DNA of 64,000 nt, taken from assembly GCA_030841085.1 (NCBI GenBank), contig JAVEDP010000025.1, positions 310,001 to 374,000 of the forward strand, written 5' to 3'. Origin of the DNA: Pyrinomonadaceae bacterium (GTDB lineage: Bacteria; Acidobacteriota; Blastocatellia; Pyrinomonadales; Pyrinomonadaceae). Both the position numbers and the translations under genes were made by a program. The notes below the pieces were generated by a model. The model saw only the letters and a program-made list of their open reading frames with translations, did no database searches and had not been told where the DNA came from. Below, piece after piece: positions 1 to 9,436 of this stretch (position 1 is its first letter; each line of letters opens with the position of its first letter).

Positions 1-21
1 AGCGATATACATTAATACTTA

Positions 22-59
22 CTGATCGACGCATCGCGAGCTGATCGACGCATCGCGAG
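22..59. repeat. Tandem duplication of a 19-bp unit
   Basis: Two perfect, directly adjacent copies of a 19-bp unit (CTGATCGACGCATCGCGAG) lie at 22-40 and 41-59. The unit contains the near-palindrome TCGACGCATCGCGA. No gene starts or ends in it. It may be the edge of a longer repeat to the left of the window, or a local slippage duplication. Confidence 0.8.
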
Positions 60-801
60 CGCTGACCTATTTTTCGGTATTGCTGGGAACATCGGGAATG
101 TCGAAAATGTGGGAATGACCGACGAAAGGTCTTACGCCTTTGGAAACGCAGCACGTCGCTGTATCATGGCCACCTTTCCAAACATGTGCCCGCTTGGCGC
201 AGAAAGTGAACATTCCTGCGCAAACCTCTGATCTAGTAACCTTAGAGACGCACACAAAATGCGATGGACTGATATTGGCCACCACTTTTCGACTGCTACT
301 TCTTGGCATGAACTAGTTGTACTTGATTGTCGGATGCTGTAACGGCACACCATTAGGATGCCATCAATATCTTGGTGAAACATGGCGACCTTATCCTGAG
401 GCATTTTGAACTTCCAGTTGGCACTTTCCTCTTCAGAGTCGACCGTCAATTCAATAGCCAGTGTCAGAGTCCAGGCGAGCAAATCCCCAATACTAAAGCC
501 TGCCTTGCTTTGAAGAAGCGTTAGTGGCCGTCGGAAACGTGAGCTCTAGTTCTGGAGAATTTCGATAACCAAAAGTGTGATAGTTGAAACTGACAAACAT
601 TCAGCCGAAGCTGACGATCTGCCGGATTTGTCGTTTACTTTTGCTCCGATGTCTAGCAGGTATTGAACTTCGAAAATCGGTGGCGAACCCCTTGGCAAGT
701 TAAGAGGCTAGGTCATAGACTGTTCCAAAAGGGCTAATGATCGCCTGCGGACGGGTTTGTCCGTTGTGCCGATGTCATGAATACGAGAGAGGCTTAATCA
801 A
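60..801. other. Gene-poor stretch, no supported gene
   Basis: No convincing coding region is seen. Two overlapping minus-strand open frames (67-309, 80 codons; 132-482, 116 codons) show no recognisable domain, signal peptide or clear ribosome binding site and overlap each other, so at least one is spurious. The stretch could hold a decayed gene. The last 50 bases are the leader of the gene at 802. Confidence 0.5.
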
Positions 802-1470
802 ATGAAGAGTCCAATCTATAATGTCGTTCTTGCTCTGGTATTGACGATTTCGATGAGTGTGACGCAGAACAGAGCGTTGGGACAGTCCATATCAGTTGCT
901 CCCGAAAAAAGGGAGGAGCCTTCACCTCTAAAGGACTACGTCGGCAGGTACGAGCTGGCTTCCAGCGAGATTTCAATTACCACGATTGACGTGACACTTA
1001 CGAAACAAGGACTGTGGGCCAAGCCTTCGCTGGCAGCGAAACGCAAACTCATGGCCCAATCGAAGACGGAGTTTCTGGATGAATTAGAGAATGCCCGCTA
1101 TACCTTCACGAGAGGCGAAAGCAAAAAGGTTGTTAGTTTAACTTTTGAGTATCAGGGCAAAACTTATACTGCGCGAAAACTCGAACCGGTTGCTCCGAGC
1201 CTTACTGGTAATGTGACGTTTCAGTTGCTTAGGTATCCGGACGCCAACATCGTGGCTTTGGCAGGCTCCTTCAATAATTGGAATCAGTCGCAAACACTCT
1301 GCGCTAAAGAGGGGGATCGCTGGGTATGCCGGATGAAGCTCGAGCCAGGAAAGTATCTGTATAAGTTCATCGTCGATGGAGACTGGATTACAGATCCAGA
1401 CAATCGGAACACCGAAGATGACGGCAATGGGAACATCAACTCAGTACTCGTGGTGATGAAGCACGAGTAG
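802..1470 (+). CDS. Secreted protein with C-terminal glycogen-binding (AMPK/CBM48-like) domain
   Basis: 222 residues. An N-terminal hydrophobic segment (about residues 8-27, ending RALGQS) reads as a signal peptide, so the product is exported. The middle, about residues 35-130, is a small beta-rich region starting KDYVGRYEL, the kind of opening seen in DUF3471-type lipocalin-like domains. The C-terminal 85 residues have the fold signature of the AMPK/isoamylase E-set carbohydrate-binding family: ALAGSFNNWN, then W-x-C-x-M-x-L-x-P-G-x-Y-x-Y-K-F-I-V-D-G-x-W and DPDN. A carbohydrate-binding or structural role outside the cytoplasm is inferred; no catalytic domain is present. It is monocistronic and convergent with the redoxin gene that follows. 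The ribosome binding site is weak (GAGAGG). Confidence 0.8.
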   Translation: MKSPIYNVVLALVLTISMSVTQNRALGQSISVAPEKREEPSPLKDYVGRYELASSEISITTIDVTLTKQGLWAKPSLAAKRKLMAQSKTEFLDELENARYTFTRGESKKVVSLTFEYQGKTYTARKLEPVAPSLTGNVTFQLLRYPDANIVALAGSFNNWNQSQTLCAKEGDRWVCRMKLEPGKYLYKFIVDGDWITDPDNRNTEDDGNGNINSVLVVMKHE

Positions 1471-1524
1471 TGTCGTGAGGACGAAGCTATCGCAACGAAT
1501 TGCTTCAGGATAACTACCCAAACT

Positions 1525-2226
1525 TTATTGTGGTTTTGCCGGCGGCTTCGAATTCGAAGGCAAGTTGAACGCGCCCAAGCGGAGGACTTCGCTGACGATC
1601 AAAGTGTCATCAACGATCTGCGAACCCATCCTCTGACGAACTTCCTTTTCGTTAGATGAGCCCGGCCAAACCTGAAGCACGGTTCCGTCCTGGGCGATAA
1701 GCAGATGTGACGGGACAGTCATATCGAGAATTGAGAGTGGCGGCGCAACTTCTCCTTGCCATTCAAATGTCGGTGCAGCAATTCCGATCGAATTTGCGTA
1801 TTCGTAGAAGTTGCTAATTGAATCCACCGGTCTAAAGCAGACCGCGTAGTATTGGACGCCGGCGGGCACGACATGCTCCCGGACAAATTGCATTTCGTCT
1901 TTGGCAACGCTGCACATAGCGCAGGTTGGATTAATAGAAGCCAACATCACTGGTTGTTTGCCGAGAAGTTGCCCAAGTTCCGAGCCGTCAGATGCTTTAA
2001 GTCTTGTCAAGTCGATCTTTTCCCCGAGCGCCGGTCCTCTCCAAATCAAATTTTCAGAACGCAAGGCCTTGAAATCGAACCCTTGTCTGAGCAATAGTGC
2101 TGGCCCGGGTGGTGGACTCTGTCTCCTAACAACCTTGACGATGACACCGGCAACAACCAGGGCAATGATTGCTCCGGCAATCACGCCGGCAAGGAATTTT
2201 GAATACGGCGATCCTGGACTTCTCAT
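1525..2226 (-). CDS. Membrane-anchored thioredoxin-like redoxin
   Basis: 233 residues. One N-terminal transmembrane helix (about residues 11-33) is followed by a periplasmic thioredoxin-fold domain. The active site is NPTCAMC (CxxC), after a beta strand (PVMLAS), as in TlpA/MauD-type proteins; the cis-proline strand is probably VPSHLLIAQDG. The start codon overlaps the stop of the preceding gene (ATGA at 2223-2226), so the two are translationally coupled. With the secreted six-cysteine peptide at the head of the same operon, the likely job is disulfide formation, reduction or isomerisation in that peptide or in another exported client. The MauD analogy is inference; no methylamine dehydrogenase genes are seen nearby. 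Confidence 0.82.
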   Translation of the reverse strand: MRSPGSPYSKFLAGVIAGAIIALVVAGVIVKVVRRQSPPPGPALLLRQGFDFKALRSENLIWRGPALGEKIDLTRLKASDGSELGQLLGKQPVMLASINPTCAMCSVAKDEMQFVREHVVPAGVQYYAVCFRPVDSISNFYEYANSIGIAAPTFEWQGEVAPPLSILDMTVPSHLLIAQDGTVLQVWPGSSNEKEVRQRMGSQIVDDTLIVSEVLRLGAFNLPSNSKPPAKPQ

Positions 2227-3923
2227 TTTGGTTTTCTCGATGAGGCCTTTTGATCAGGCGTGAATTTAGCGGCCTTAGCTCGATACTCGGCGATTGAGAC
2301 CTCGAGGAGGTCCAGGCGTAGTCGCACACGTCTGGGGACTGACGCTATTGAGGAAACAGCTTCCTCCATCGGGTAGTCGTTCGATTCCAGGAGCGAAACC
2401 GGAAAATCACCCTGGATGAGTCTCCTGTTCAACTCTGCAAGACTGTCGCTGTCATTAGTCTCGTCGCTTTTGACTCGATTCAGGGAACCAATCGCATCCT
2501 TGAAAGCCTCAATCGCGTCACCATTCAAATGGCACTTAGAATAGAGTCGAACTACCATCAGGTACCAGTTAGCCTTATCCAAATCCGGCATCTCGGCCTT
2601 GGCCAGGTCCTTGCGAGATTCGTCAAGGAAATCACGGGCGATTTGGAGAGATGAATCTTTGGGTAGCATGTCGACAAAATAGATCTTAGTGAACGCCCGC
2701 AGCGAGTCAGGAACCGCCTTGATTACCTGCTGCATTCCGTAGGCATCGTCGCGTTTAATAAACTCTATCGCCAAAGCTGCGGCCCAATCACGGCGCCAGG
2801 TTCCCCAGATGTTTATGTACTTCCGCTCCTCCTCGTTCATGCTCTCGAGAATCTTAATCGCAAGTTCAAAGTTTTTCTGTTGTGCGGCCAGACGGGCGGC
2901 CCGGGCCAGATACTCGGGCCGTTTCATTTTTTTATCTACTGTTTGATCCGCCTGGCGCAACAGGCTCTCTACCGTCTCAGGTAACCCGATTGACTGCGGA
3001 TCGGTGTCGGCAGCGGCTTGATTTCTCGACTCAAAACAGATCCTCACAATCTGTCGCACCAGGTCGGCTCGTTGAGGCTGTAGTCTATCGAAATGAGTTT
3101 GCAGCCCTTCGACCAATGCGGGCGCCACCCCGCAATCTCGTACTCCTCGGCTCGCTAACAAAGCTGTCTGTTGCTGAAGATAGTCGGCTAGTATGAGAAG
3201 CATCTGTCTGCGAAGAGTATCCGGGGGCACAATTGCGGGGTCGTAGACGGTGCCTAATAGTTCAGGGAAGGCGGCATAACGTAATGAATTTAGAAAGTCA
3301 TCCCCATAAGTCTTTCCAGCTACGGTTAGCGCTTCACTGAAAAGCTGATTCGCCAGCAACGGGTCGCGCCTTCGCAAATCCCACAGCAAATTCTGGAGCG
3401 TTCTGGGAGTGCCGACACGAAGTGCCATCGAGCCCAACGCAGCCGCCCGACGCGGATCTGTTTTCAAAACCGCCAGCGCCGTTTCGACCAGCGTTTCCGA
3501 GATTGTAGTTCGCTCGGTCTCGGAAGGATCCGGTTCACCCGAGGTTAATACATTCTGCAATCGTTCCCAAAGTTTTTGATCGGCGGTGGCAATGACAGGC
3601 AACAACGAATGCGCTACGGCCAAGCGCTTTCGCCGCTCAACGCCGCTTTCTTTTGCCGGCTCCAGTTCGACGGCCTCCACGGCCTTTAGCAGCCACTTGC
3701 GCGCCTGACTGCGATCAATGTTCCACCACTGGGCTCCAAGTTGGCCAAGCACCAGCGCGCTATCCAAAGTTTCTAATGACTTAGCGTCCTTAAGGGAATC
3801 ATTGGTGAGACTCTGGGCTCTTTGGAGCCAGGCATCCTGGGGCCGTTGAGTTTCCTGCGCTGCAGTGAGGGAAAAAACGCTAAGTACGATTATGATCGGC
3901 AAGCAGATCCGAGTAATACTCAT
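2223..3923 (-). CDS. Secreted alpha-helical repeat protein, unknown function
   Basis: 566 residues from the chosen start. The frame is open 31 codons further upstream, but the ATG at 3923 has an AAAGGTG ribosome binding site six bases away and begins a typical signal peptide (MSITRICLPIIIVLSVFSL, cleavage near TAAQE). The mature protein is rich in Ala, Leu and Arg and looks like helical TPR/HEAT-type pairs, such as ARKWLLKAVEAVE and RAAALGSMALRVG. No catalytic motif is seen. It lies 67 bases after the Cys-rich peptide gene and overlaps the redoxin gene by four bases, so the three form an operon. A scaffold or chaperone role for the peptide or redoxin is a guess from context only. Confidence 0.75.
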   Translation of the reverse strand: MSITRICLPIIIVLSVFSLTAAQETQRPQDAWLQRAQSLTNDSLKDAKSLETLDSALVLGQLGAQWWNIDRSQARKWLLKAVEAVELEPAKESGVERRKRLAVAHSLLPVIATADQKLWERLQNVLTSGEPDPSETERTTISETLVETALAVLKTDPRRAAALGSMALRVGTPRTLQNLLWDLRRRDPLLANQLFSEALTVAGKTYGDDFLNSLRYAAFPELLGTVYDPAIVPPDTLRRQMLLILADYLQQQTALLASRGVRDCGVAPALVEGLQTHFDRLQPQRADLVRQIVRICFESRNQAAADTDPQSIGLPETVESLLRQADQTVDKKMKRPEYLARAARLAAQQKNFELAIKILESMNEEERKYINIWGTWRRDWAAALAIEFIKRDDAYGMQQVIKAVPDSLRAFTKIYFVDMLPKDSSLQIARDFLDESRKDLAKAEMPDLDKANWYLMVVRLYSKCHLNGDAIEAFKDAIGSLNRVKSDETNDSDSLAELNRRLIQGDFPVSLLESNDYPMEEAVSSIASVPRRVRLRLDLLEVSIAEYRAKAAKFTPDQKASSRKPK

Positions 3924-3990
3924 GCACACCTTTCGCTTTATGTCACTCGGGCGGCTGGCTCTGGAAAAGTCAACCGCCCTGAGTGACTGC

Positions 3991-4251
3991 TTAGGGAGTT
4001 TTGACTTTACAGCCAATACCGGAAGGGCAATTTGGTCCCGAGAACGAGCACGTCATATTGGGGGGATTGCCATTGCAGCCCCAAAATGTGCAGCCGGCGG
4101 GATAAGAATTGCATACCAGGTTCCCGCCGTAGTTTTGTGCAAAGGCCTGCTTGGTAAATGTGCCGGAACTGTTTAAGGCGCCGAACATCGCGCCCAGCAA
4201 CAGCAGGGCTACTAATCCAGAACGAATCGAACGTCTGGTGGGCTTCTTCAT
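3991..4251 (-). CDS. Small secreted cysteine-rich peptide
   Basis: 86 residues. The start ATG at 4251 follows an AAGGAGA ribosome binding site, better than the upstream in-frame start at 4278. A long signal peptide with a twin-Arg-containing basic N-region (MKKPTRRSIRSG) and a hydrophobic core ends near KQAFAQ. The predicted mature peptide is about 48 residues with six cysteines, Gly/Pro/Asn-rich, and little other hydrophobicity (for example GCNGNPPNMTC and GPNCPSGIGC). This is the composition of a disulfide-stabilised exported peptide. It is the first gene of an operon with a helical secreted protein and a thioredoxin-like protein. No family was recognised; a bacteriocin, a RiPP-like precursor or a small structural protein are all possible. 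Confidence 0.7.
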   Translation of the reverse strand: MKKPTRRSIRSGLVALLLLGAMFGALNSSGTFTKQAFAQNYGGNLVCNSYPAGCTFWGCNGNPPNMTCSFSGPNCPSGIGCKVKTP

Positions 4252-4432
4252 GATGATTCTCCTTCGATAAGGAAGCACTTGTCCGGGGGATGGAAGTGCC
4301 TGTCGTTGAGGAAAGGCATGATCTCAAGGTGACTGCCAATACCTAGTGAAGCTGCGTCTTGCTTGAGACTGCAAGATAAGGAACATCGGGAGACTGTCAC
4401 ATCTGTTGCATCCTGTCAATGAATTTTGGCTG

Positions 4433-6781
4433 TTAGTCAGGAGTTCGCCGGAATCGATTGGGTGAGTAAATCGTCCAACAGACGGCAGCGATTCCAAGCA
4501 AGCAAATCAGCATCGATGCTAACCGCAAACCTGAACTATGCCATCTGAGAGATGGCTCATCCGAATCAAGCATTGCCATTCCACCTTGCCCGGTGAGAAA
4601 GACCGCGCTTCCCTTACCAGTTGTCCAAGCTGGGAAGTAAGCCACGTTGGTTCGCCAGAGACGTAACGAATGAGGCCACTGCTGCGCGGATGGTTGTTCC
4701 CAAGCGGCAATCCTTTGCGATAGCGCCACAAGGAAGAGTTTCCCTGAAGCGTAATGCTGCGGGTTGAAGATCTGGTAAGCGGCAAAGCTTTGCTTTCTTG
4801 CCTCGACTTGCCGCGCCAGCTCGGAGCCGTCGTCTATCAGCAGAACGTTCAGTTTAGGTGCCGCCACATTCAGGCGGAAGAGCCATTCATCGTTTGCCGA
4901 ACGGAGAGACGAGGGGTAGATCACAATAGTCGCGGCGGGCAGCCGCGCGATCACACTCCACGGATCTGTCGTCGGACTTTGCGCCCAGAGGACGCTGACT
5001 TCGGGATGTCCATCGAAGGCCAACTCTTCCCACAGGTTGAAGAGGTCTATGTCGTCCGGCCAGCGATTCTTAAAATGGGGAGCCATCCATGCGACAACGG
5101 GTGCCGAGCTGACGCTTTCCATCGCAGGCGAAGGTGGCAGCAAGTTTAAGAAGAGATACCATCCCTCGATGTTCCACAACAGCCTCACGCTCGGAGTGCT
5201 CTGCAAGCGTTCAACCTGCTCAGGCGAATTAACTAGGTAGTATACGACTCCCAAATGACTTGCTAATTTGAATGCATTCTCGGGAGTAATCTGCATGTTG
5301 GCGGCCCGGCTTAGCGCCGTCCCGTCAATCTCAAAGTTTTCCTGCGAGGTGGAGAAGAGGTTAGTCACCGCGGTTGCGAGAGGCGCCGTGATTGCCTGCT
5401 CGCGAAAGATCGACCACAGTATCGGACGTTGGTCCATCGCAATCTGGTGGGCCAAAGCGCGCGACGTGGCCAGCTCCCTTATCCCACCGCCGGCCGAGTT
5501 AAAGATAGCATTTGGTTTGACGATTTCGACCAACACCATGCCCGGTGGCAAGTCTCTGACCGCACTACGAACCTTACCAAGCGCGTCGGTTTCTGCTGGA
5601 GAGAGTGACGCGATTCCGAAGTTTTGCCACGGATGGACCAGAGCCAGAGCAACGACGCACAGCACGAGCGCAGACTTGTGTAACCAACCGCCGCCAACCA
5701 AATCCCGCAGGGTTCGGGAAATCAGCAAGGCACCGGGGACCGTACATAGAAGAATGGCTCCGGAAACCACGCGTGCGGGTTGAAAAGGAATCATCTTCAA
5801 CACTCCGCCAAGCGGTGTCAAAGCAGCGACCGCTACAAGCAGCAGGGCAACGCATAAGGAGGCGAGCGCGGGTTTGCGCCGACGCTCAGACCAGGCGACC
5901 CAAAGACAAATAGGCCAAACGACGTTCAGTGCGCCGAGTCCGGAGAATAAGACTGGGGCTTCTAGAGGGCGGCCGATAGAATAGGTGTACCAGCGAATGA
6001 GCGGAATTAACCAGATAGACGCGATCAAGATTGGCGCAAGTAGAAGTACTACCACCCGGATTGTTTTATCAATCAGTTCAGCCGAACCTAGGCTGGTCAG
6101 CCGCGACCTGCTTCGCCAACAATCGAAAATGAGCCATGAAAAGGCAAACGCAGCGGCCAGCGGTAACACGTGAACGTTCGTGAGAATAAGAGCCGTTAGC
6201 GAAATCGTCGCCAGCGCCGCCGCTGCCCGTGAGCGTCGGGCGTGAGGCAACGCTCCGCACCAGACGCAGAAGAACAGAAATCCCAAAGTATGCGTGTAAA
6301 GACCAACTTCAAATAAGCCCAGAAGTCCGACCCCGCCAAGCGAAGCCAGGTTGGAACCGCAAGCGATGACTCCTGCCCAGGCAGAACTCATCGTCGCCTC
6401 GACTGAAGACAAACCGAGCCTCCTTCCGAGCCCAAAAAGCGCGCCCGGCAGTCCTGCAAACGAGGCGGTAGTCAGTAACTTCGCAGCAAGAGTGGCATCG
6501 ATGCCGCTGAACTTCATGAGAGTGGCGCCGAGCCAATAGAAGAGCGGCGGATAATAAATAGGAAACGGCATACCGCCAAAAAACTCCGGCAGCCATCCTT
6601 GAATATCCGGGTAAACATGGATTGCGTACAGATGTAGAGCTGCTACGTGCCCGGAGCCATCTGCGCCACCTATCGTGGCGAGTGTCCAATAGTTCCATAA
6701 GAATCTTCCGCTCAAGAGGAGCCACCACAAGTGGAGGCTCACGATGAGTAGCCAGCGACGCTTCTTGAGTGGTCTAGCCAT
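4433..6781 (-). CDS. Large polytopic membrane protein, glycosyltransferase-C/PTPS-related-like
   Basis: 782 residues from the ATG at 6781 (MARPLKKRRW); a GTG at 6829 would add 16 residues. About ten hydrophobic helices fill the N-terminal 400 residues, followed by a soluble C-terminal half of about 350 residues and a final transmembrane helix near the C-terminus (about residues 750-772). Early luminal features such as GGADGSGHVAALHLYAI and GWLPEFFGGMPFPIYYPPLFYWLG resemble the 6-pyruvoyl-tetrahydropterin-synthase-related membrane family (PF10131) and other lipid-linked sugar transferases of the GT-C type. An envelope glycan or lipid role is inferred from that resemblance. No partner genes for glycan synthesis lie beside it, and it seems to stand alone. 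Confidence 0.65.
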   Translation of the reverse strand: MARPLKKRRWLLIVSLHLWWLLLSGRFLWNYWTLATIGGADGSGHVAALHLYAIHVYPDIQGWLPEFFGGMPFPIYYPPLFYWLGATLMKFSGIDATLAAKLLTTASFAGLPGALFGLGRRLGLSSVEATMSSAWAGVIACGSNLASLGGVGLLGLFEVGLYTHTLGFLFFCVWCGALPHARRSRAAAALATISLTALILTNVHVLPLAAAFAFSWLIFDCWRSRSRLTSLGSAELIDKTIRVVVLLLAPILIASIWLIPLIRWYTYSIGRPLEAPVLFSGLGALNVVWPICLWVAWSERRRKPALASLCVALLLVAVAALTPLGGVLKMIPFQPARVVSGAILLCTVPGALLISRTLRDLVGGGWLHKSALVLCVVALALVHPWQNFGIASLSPAETDALGKVRSAVRDLPPGMVLVEIVKPNAIFNSAGGGIRELATSRALAHQIAMDQRPILWSIFREQAITAPLATAVTNLFSTSQENFEIDGTALSRAANMQITPENAFKLASHLGVVYYLVNSPEQVERLQSTPSVRLLWNIEGWYLFLNLLPPSPAMESVSSAPVVAWMAPHFKNRWPDDIDLFNLWEELAFDGHPEVSVLWAQSPTTDPWSVIARLPAATIVIYPSSLRSANDEWLFRLNVAAPKLNVLLIDDGSELARQVEARKQSFAAYQIFNPQHYASGKLFLVALSQRIAAWEQPSAQQWPHSLRLWRTNVAYFPAWTTGKGSAVFLTGQGGMAMLDSDEPSLRWHSSGLRLASMLICLLGIAAVCWTIYSPNRFRRTPD

Positions 6782-7569
6782 GATTCGGGCGATTTCCAGA
6801 AGGAGCGCATTACTTCCCCTGCTGCACACGAGTTTGTGTCATGGAGAATCTACACTCCTAGGGAACCAGTGCAGTAGGGGTCAAGCGAAGCCGCGAATGT
6901 GACGGAGTGCAAAGGATTCGCCCGATTAGAACTGGGTGGGCAGGCTTCAATGACGGCGGGATTATAGGCTACCCAAGGAGGTTTGCCTATGCTGAGTTTT
7001 CTCTCCAAATGAGCGAACCGGTCATCATGCGTTCCACCTCGACTCGAATGAGGGGGTTCGAAATGTACCTCGCGTCAGATTCGTTTCATTGACGAGGGAA
7101 TTAGAGCTTGGCCAGTGCGCAGGAAGAACGCGAGGACTGACGAGATGTCCCATTAGCCGACATAAAGCGGACCGTCTGACCCTTGAGACTTGCGATGGAA
7201 GTTCCGACAACCGAAAGATGCCCTTCTTGATCTTGCGTTTCGAGTTTTCCTCATGGTACGTATTTATTTTTTGGACACTACGAATGTTCTACTGCCCTGG
7301 CAATTCAGCAATCATCAAATCGGGCAATACCCAAACCTCAATCAAGAAATCCCTAGTAAATTGAGAGTCGATTTGCGTTTGGAGGACCCGCAACGGTCAT
7401 AAACAGCCAGCAATTGCTGAGGTTGAGGGAGTCGAAAATCGATGCGCTGTTATTGCGCTGTTTTGAGGGACTCCAGGGGCATGAGGGACTGCAGGGATAA
7501 CTGATTTACGCTCGCTAAGCTTTAGGAGAAAAAGATTTGTTGTGTACAATGCACTTAAGACGCAGCGAC
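6782..7569. other. Intergenic region before tRNA-Val
   Basis: About 790 bases without a supported gene. Short open frames on both strands (for example 7089-7364 plus and 7025-7210 minus) have no recognisable domain, no clear ribosome binding site and overlap each other. A TACAAT box at 7545-7550, 20 bases before the tRNA, is a plausible -10 element for the tRNA; no good -35 is seen. Confidence 0.5.
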
Positions 7570-7644
<75 letters not shown>

Positions 7645-7661
7645 AATATCTTTGTCAGACG

Positions 7662-7690
7662 AAAAGGGCGACCATCGAGCCGCCCTTTTT
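7662..7690 (+). terminator. Terminator of tRNA-Val
   Basis: A hairpin with AAAAGGGCG pairing to CGCCCTTTT is followed by T residues. It lies 18 bases after the tRNA. Its stem is like that of the terminator behind the tRNA-Lys gene at 62048-62077, suggesting a common style of tRNA terminator in this genome. Confidence 0.85.
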
Positions 7691-7896
7691 GTTGGTTGCG
7701 TTGATTAGCTAATTGCGATAATTGCGCGAGATCGATGAAGCCGCTTCAAAGACTACGGTCCAGGAGCTCGCTATCCGGAGAAGCTGGAGCAATTGACCGG
7801 GCGCTAACGCGCGGTTTTCGCGATCCGGCCGGCAACATCTTCGGCCTCTACCAGCAACCCTCACCATCAAATCTAAGCATTGTCGCAACGCTTTGC

Positions 7897-8952
7897 CTAC
7901 GCGCCGCTTTGCTTACTGTCGGCTCGCGCGGCCATCTTCATAACCACTCGGCCCTGCACCTCGCCGCGCCGGAGTCGATCGAATATGGCATTGATCTCGG
8001 TCAAGGGTTGCGTCTCGATAATAGCTTTGACCTTACCGTCGGCGGCAAACTGAAGCGCCTCTTGCATATCTTTGCGCGTGCCGACAATCGAACCGCGAAC
8101 AGTCAACCCCTTGAGCACCATGTCAAAGATTGACAGGGGAAACTCGCCGGGCGGCAAGCCGTTCAGCACACAGGTGCCGCCGCGCCGCAACATTTTTACG
8201 CCCTGTTCGAATGCTATTGGCGATACCGCGGTTATCAACACCCCGTGTGCGCCGCCGATAGCCGCTTGAATTTCCGCAACAGGATCTTGAGTCTTCGCGT
8301 TCACTATCAACTCGGCGCCGAGTTCGCGCGCTAGTATTAGTTTCTGGTCGGCGACGTCAACGGCTGCCACGTGGAGTCCCATGGCCTTCGCATACTGCAC
8401 GGCGAGATGGCCCAGGCCGCCAATCCCCGAAATCACTACCCACTCACCTGGTTTGGCGCCGGTTTCTTTGAGTCCTTTGTAAGTCGTTACACCGGCACAC
8501 AGCAGCGGCGCCGCTTGGACAAAGTCGAGGCCATCCGGCAGACGCGCGACATAAGCTGCGGGCGCGAGTACGAAGGGGGCGAACCCGCCATCAACCGAGT
8601 AGCCGGTGTTTTGCTGCGCGGCGCAGAGCGTTTCCCAGCCGGTAAGACAATATTCACACTCGCCACAGGCGCTGTGCAGCCAGGGCACTCCGACGCGATC
8701 ACCCTTCTGCAAAGAAGTGACGCCGGCGCCAACGGCATCAACGAAGCCGACTGCTTCGTGTCCCGGAATGAAAGGCAACGTCGGCTTGATCGGCCAGTCA
8801 CCGTCTGCGGCATGTAGGTCCGTATGGCAGACTCCGCTCGCCATCACCAGAATACGAATCTGCCCGGCTGCGGGCGTAGGTATTGGAACTTCATCAATCG
8901 TCAACGGTTTGCCAAACTCGTGGACTACTGCGGCTGTCATTGTTTGCGACAT
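7897..8952 (-). CDS. adhP: Zinc-dependent alcohol dehydrogenase
   Basis: 351 residues, the usual length for bacterial medium-chain alcohol dehydrogenases. It carries the catalytic-zinc motif [16 protein letters not shown] with [12 protein letters not shown], the four-cysteine structural zinc lobe [15 protein letters not shown], and the Rossmann glycine motif [17 protein letters not shown] with the NAD-selecting Asp in VDVADQK. The enzyme should interconvert primary alcohols and aldehydes with NAD(H) in the cytoplasm. The adhP symbol is given by overall similarity to the AdhP group; substrate range cannot be read from sequence. It appears to be a single-gene unit, separated from the next minus-strand gene upstream by a paired-hairpin repeat. 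Confidence 0.93.
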   Translation of the reverse strand: MSQTMTAAVVHEFGKPLTIDEVPIPTPAAGQIRILVMASGVCHTDLHAADGDWPIKPTLPFIPGHEAVGFVDAVGAGVTSLQKGDRVGVPWLHSACGECEYCLTGWETLCAAQQNTGYSVDGGFAPFVLAPAAYVARLPDGLDFVQAAPLLCAGVTTYKGLKETGAKPGEWVVISGIGGLGHLAVQYAKAMGLHVAAVDVADQKLILARELGAELIVNAKTQDPVAEIQAAIGGAHGVLITAVSPIAFEQGVKMLRRGGTCVLNGLPPGEFPLSIFDMVLKGLTVRGSIVGTRKDMQEALQFAADGKVKAIIETQPLTEINAIFDRLRRGEVQGRVVMKMAARADSKQSGA

Positions 8953-8979
8953 TCTTTTTCAATCCTTTGTATTCAAGTA

Positions 8980-9065
8980 GTAAAGCAAACTGTTAGTTTG
9001 CGGCGGTTGGCAAGCTATTCTGATTGCGCGCTAACGGACGACCGCAAACTAACAGTTTGCTTTAC
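8980..9065. repeat. Paired-hairpin element, family 1 (copy a)
   Basis: Two perfect 24-bp inverted arms (8980-9003 and 9042-9065) flank 38 bp. Each arm contains its own palindrome, GCAAACTGTTAGTTTGC, preceded by GTAAA and followed by GG. The right arm includes the stop codon of the gene ending at 9062. The same unit recurs at 59167-59313 and 60166-60264. Confidence 0.95.
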
Positions 9066-9436
9066 GTAGCGCGCGTTTGCTCAATCTCTTTAATCTTCGT
9101 TCGCATCCAGTGCTTCAATGTTGTTTCCAGTTTCGCCTGATTATCCAGGGCTTCCAGATCCTCGATGGTGTCGCCTTTCTCGTTCAACGCAATCAAATGA
9201 CAAGGGACTTGTGCTGAGCTGTCTTCGCCTTCGACAAAATCGGTTAAGTGACATTCGCTGCAGGAGTGCGCGTGGGTCGGGTCGGCGAAGTTAATGCAAA
9301 TCAGGGAATCCTGAAAGGCAGACTTGGGTAACCACGGTGTGCGGACTGAACGTCCATAACCGCCTAGCTCGACGAAAGTTAATTCTTCCTTGAGCAATTC
9401 GAGAATGTCTCGCGCATCTGTGTTGTGGTTTTCCAT
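9062..9436 (-). CDS. Small soluble protein of unknown function
   Basis: 124 residues, with a strong ribosome binding site (GGAGGAGGAAAC) directly before the ATG at 9436. There is no signal peptide or membrane helix. The sequence is acidic, with a central THAHSCSECHLTDFV motif and a lone Cys at VPCHL. The CxxCH could bind a metal, but without an export signal it should not be a c-type heme. The C-terminal third (LEALDNQAKLETTLKHWMR) looks helical. The last codon and stop lie in a family-1 repeat arm. No family recognised. Confidence 0.7.
   Translation of the reverse strand: MENHNTDARDILELLKEELTFVELGGYGRSVRTPWLPKSAFQDSLICINFADPTHAHSCSECHLTDFVEGEDSSAQVPCHLIALNEKGDTIEDLEALDNQAKLETTLKHWMRTKIKEIEQTRAT

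Noticed and set aside
67-482. Two overlapping minus-strand open frames (80 and 116 codons)
   Set aside because: No domain, signal or ribosome binding site, and they overlap each other in different frames. Kept only as a comment on the gap.
5268-5913. Long plus-strand frames opposite the membrane protein gene
   Set aside because: They overlap each other and are antisense to a clear polytopic protein; no domain.
7089-7364. 91-codon plus-strand frame in the gap before tRNA-Val
   Set aside because: No ribosome binding site or domain, and odd composition; probably chance.
9062-9436. CSECH in the 124-residue protein as a heme c site
   Set aside because: The protein has no signal peptide or membrane helix, so it stays in the cytoplasm where c-type heme is not attached. 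The motif may bind a metal.
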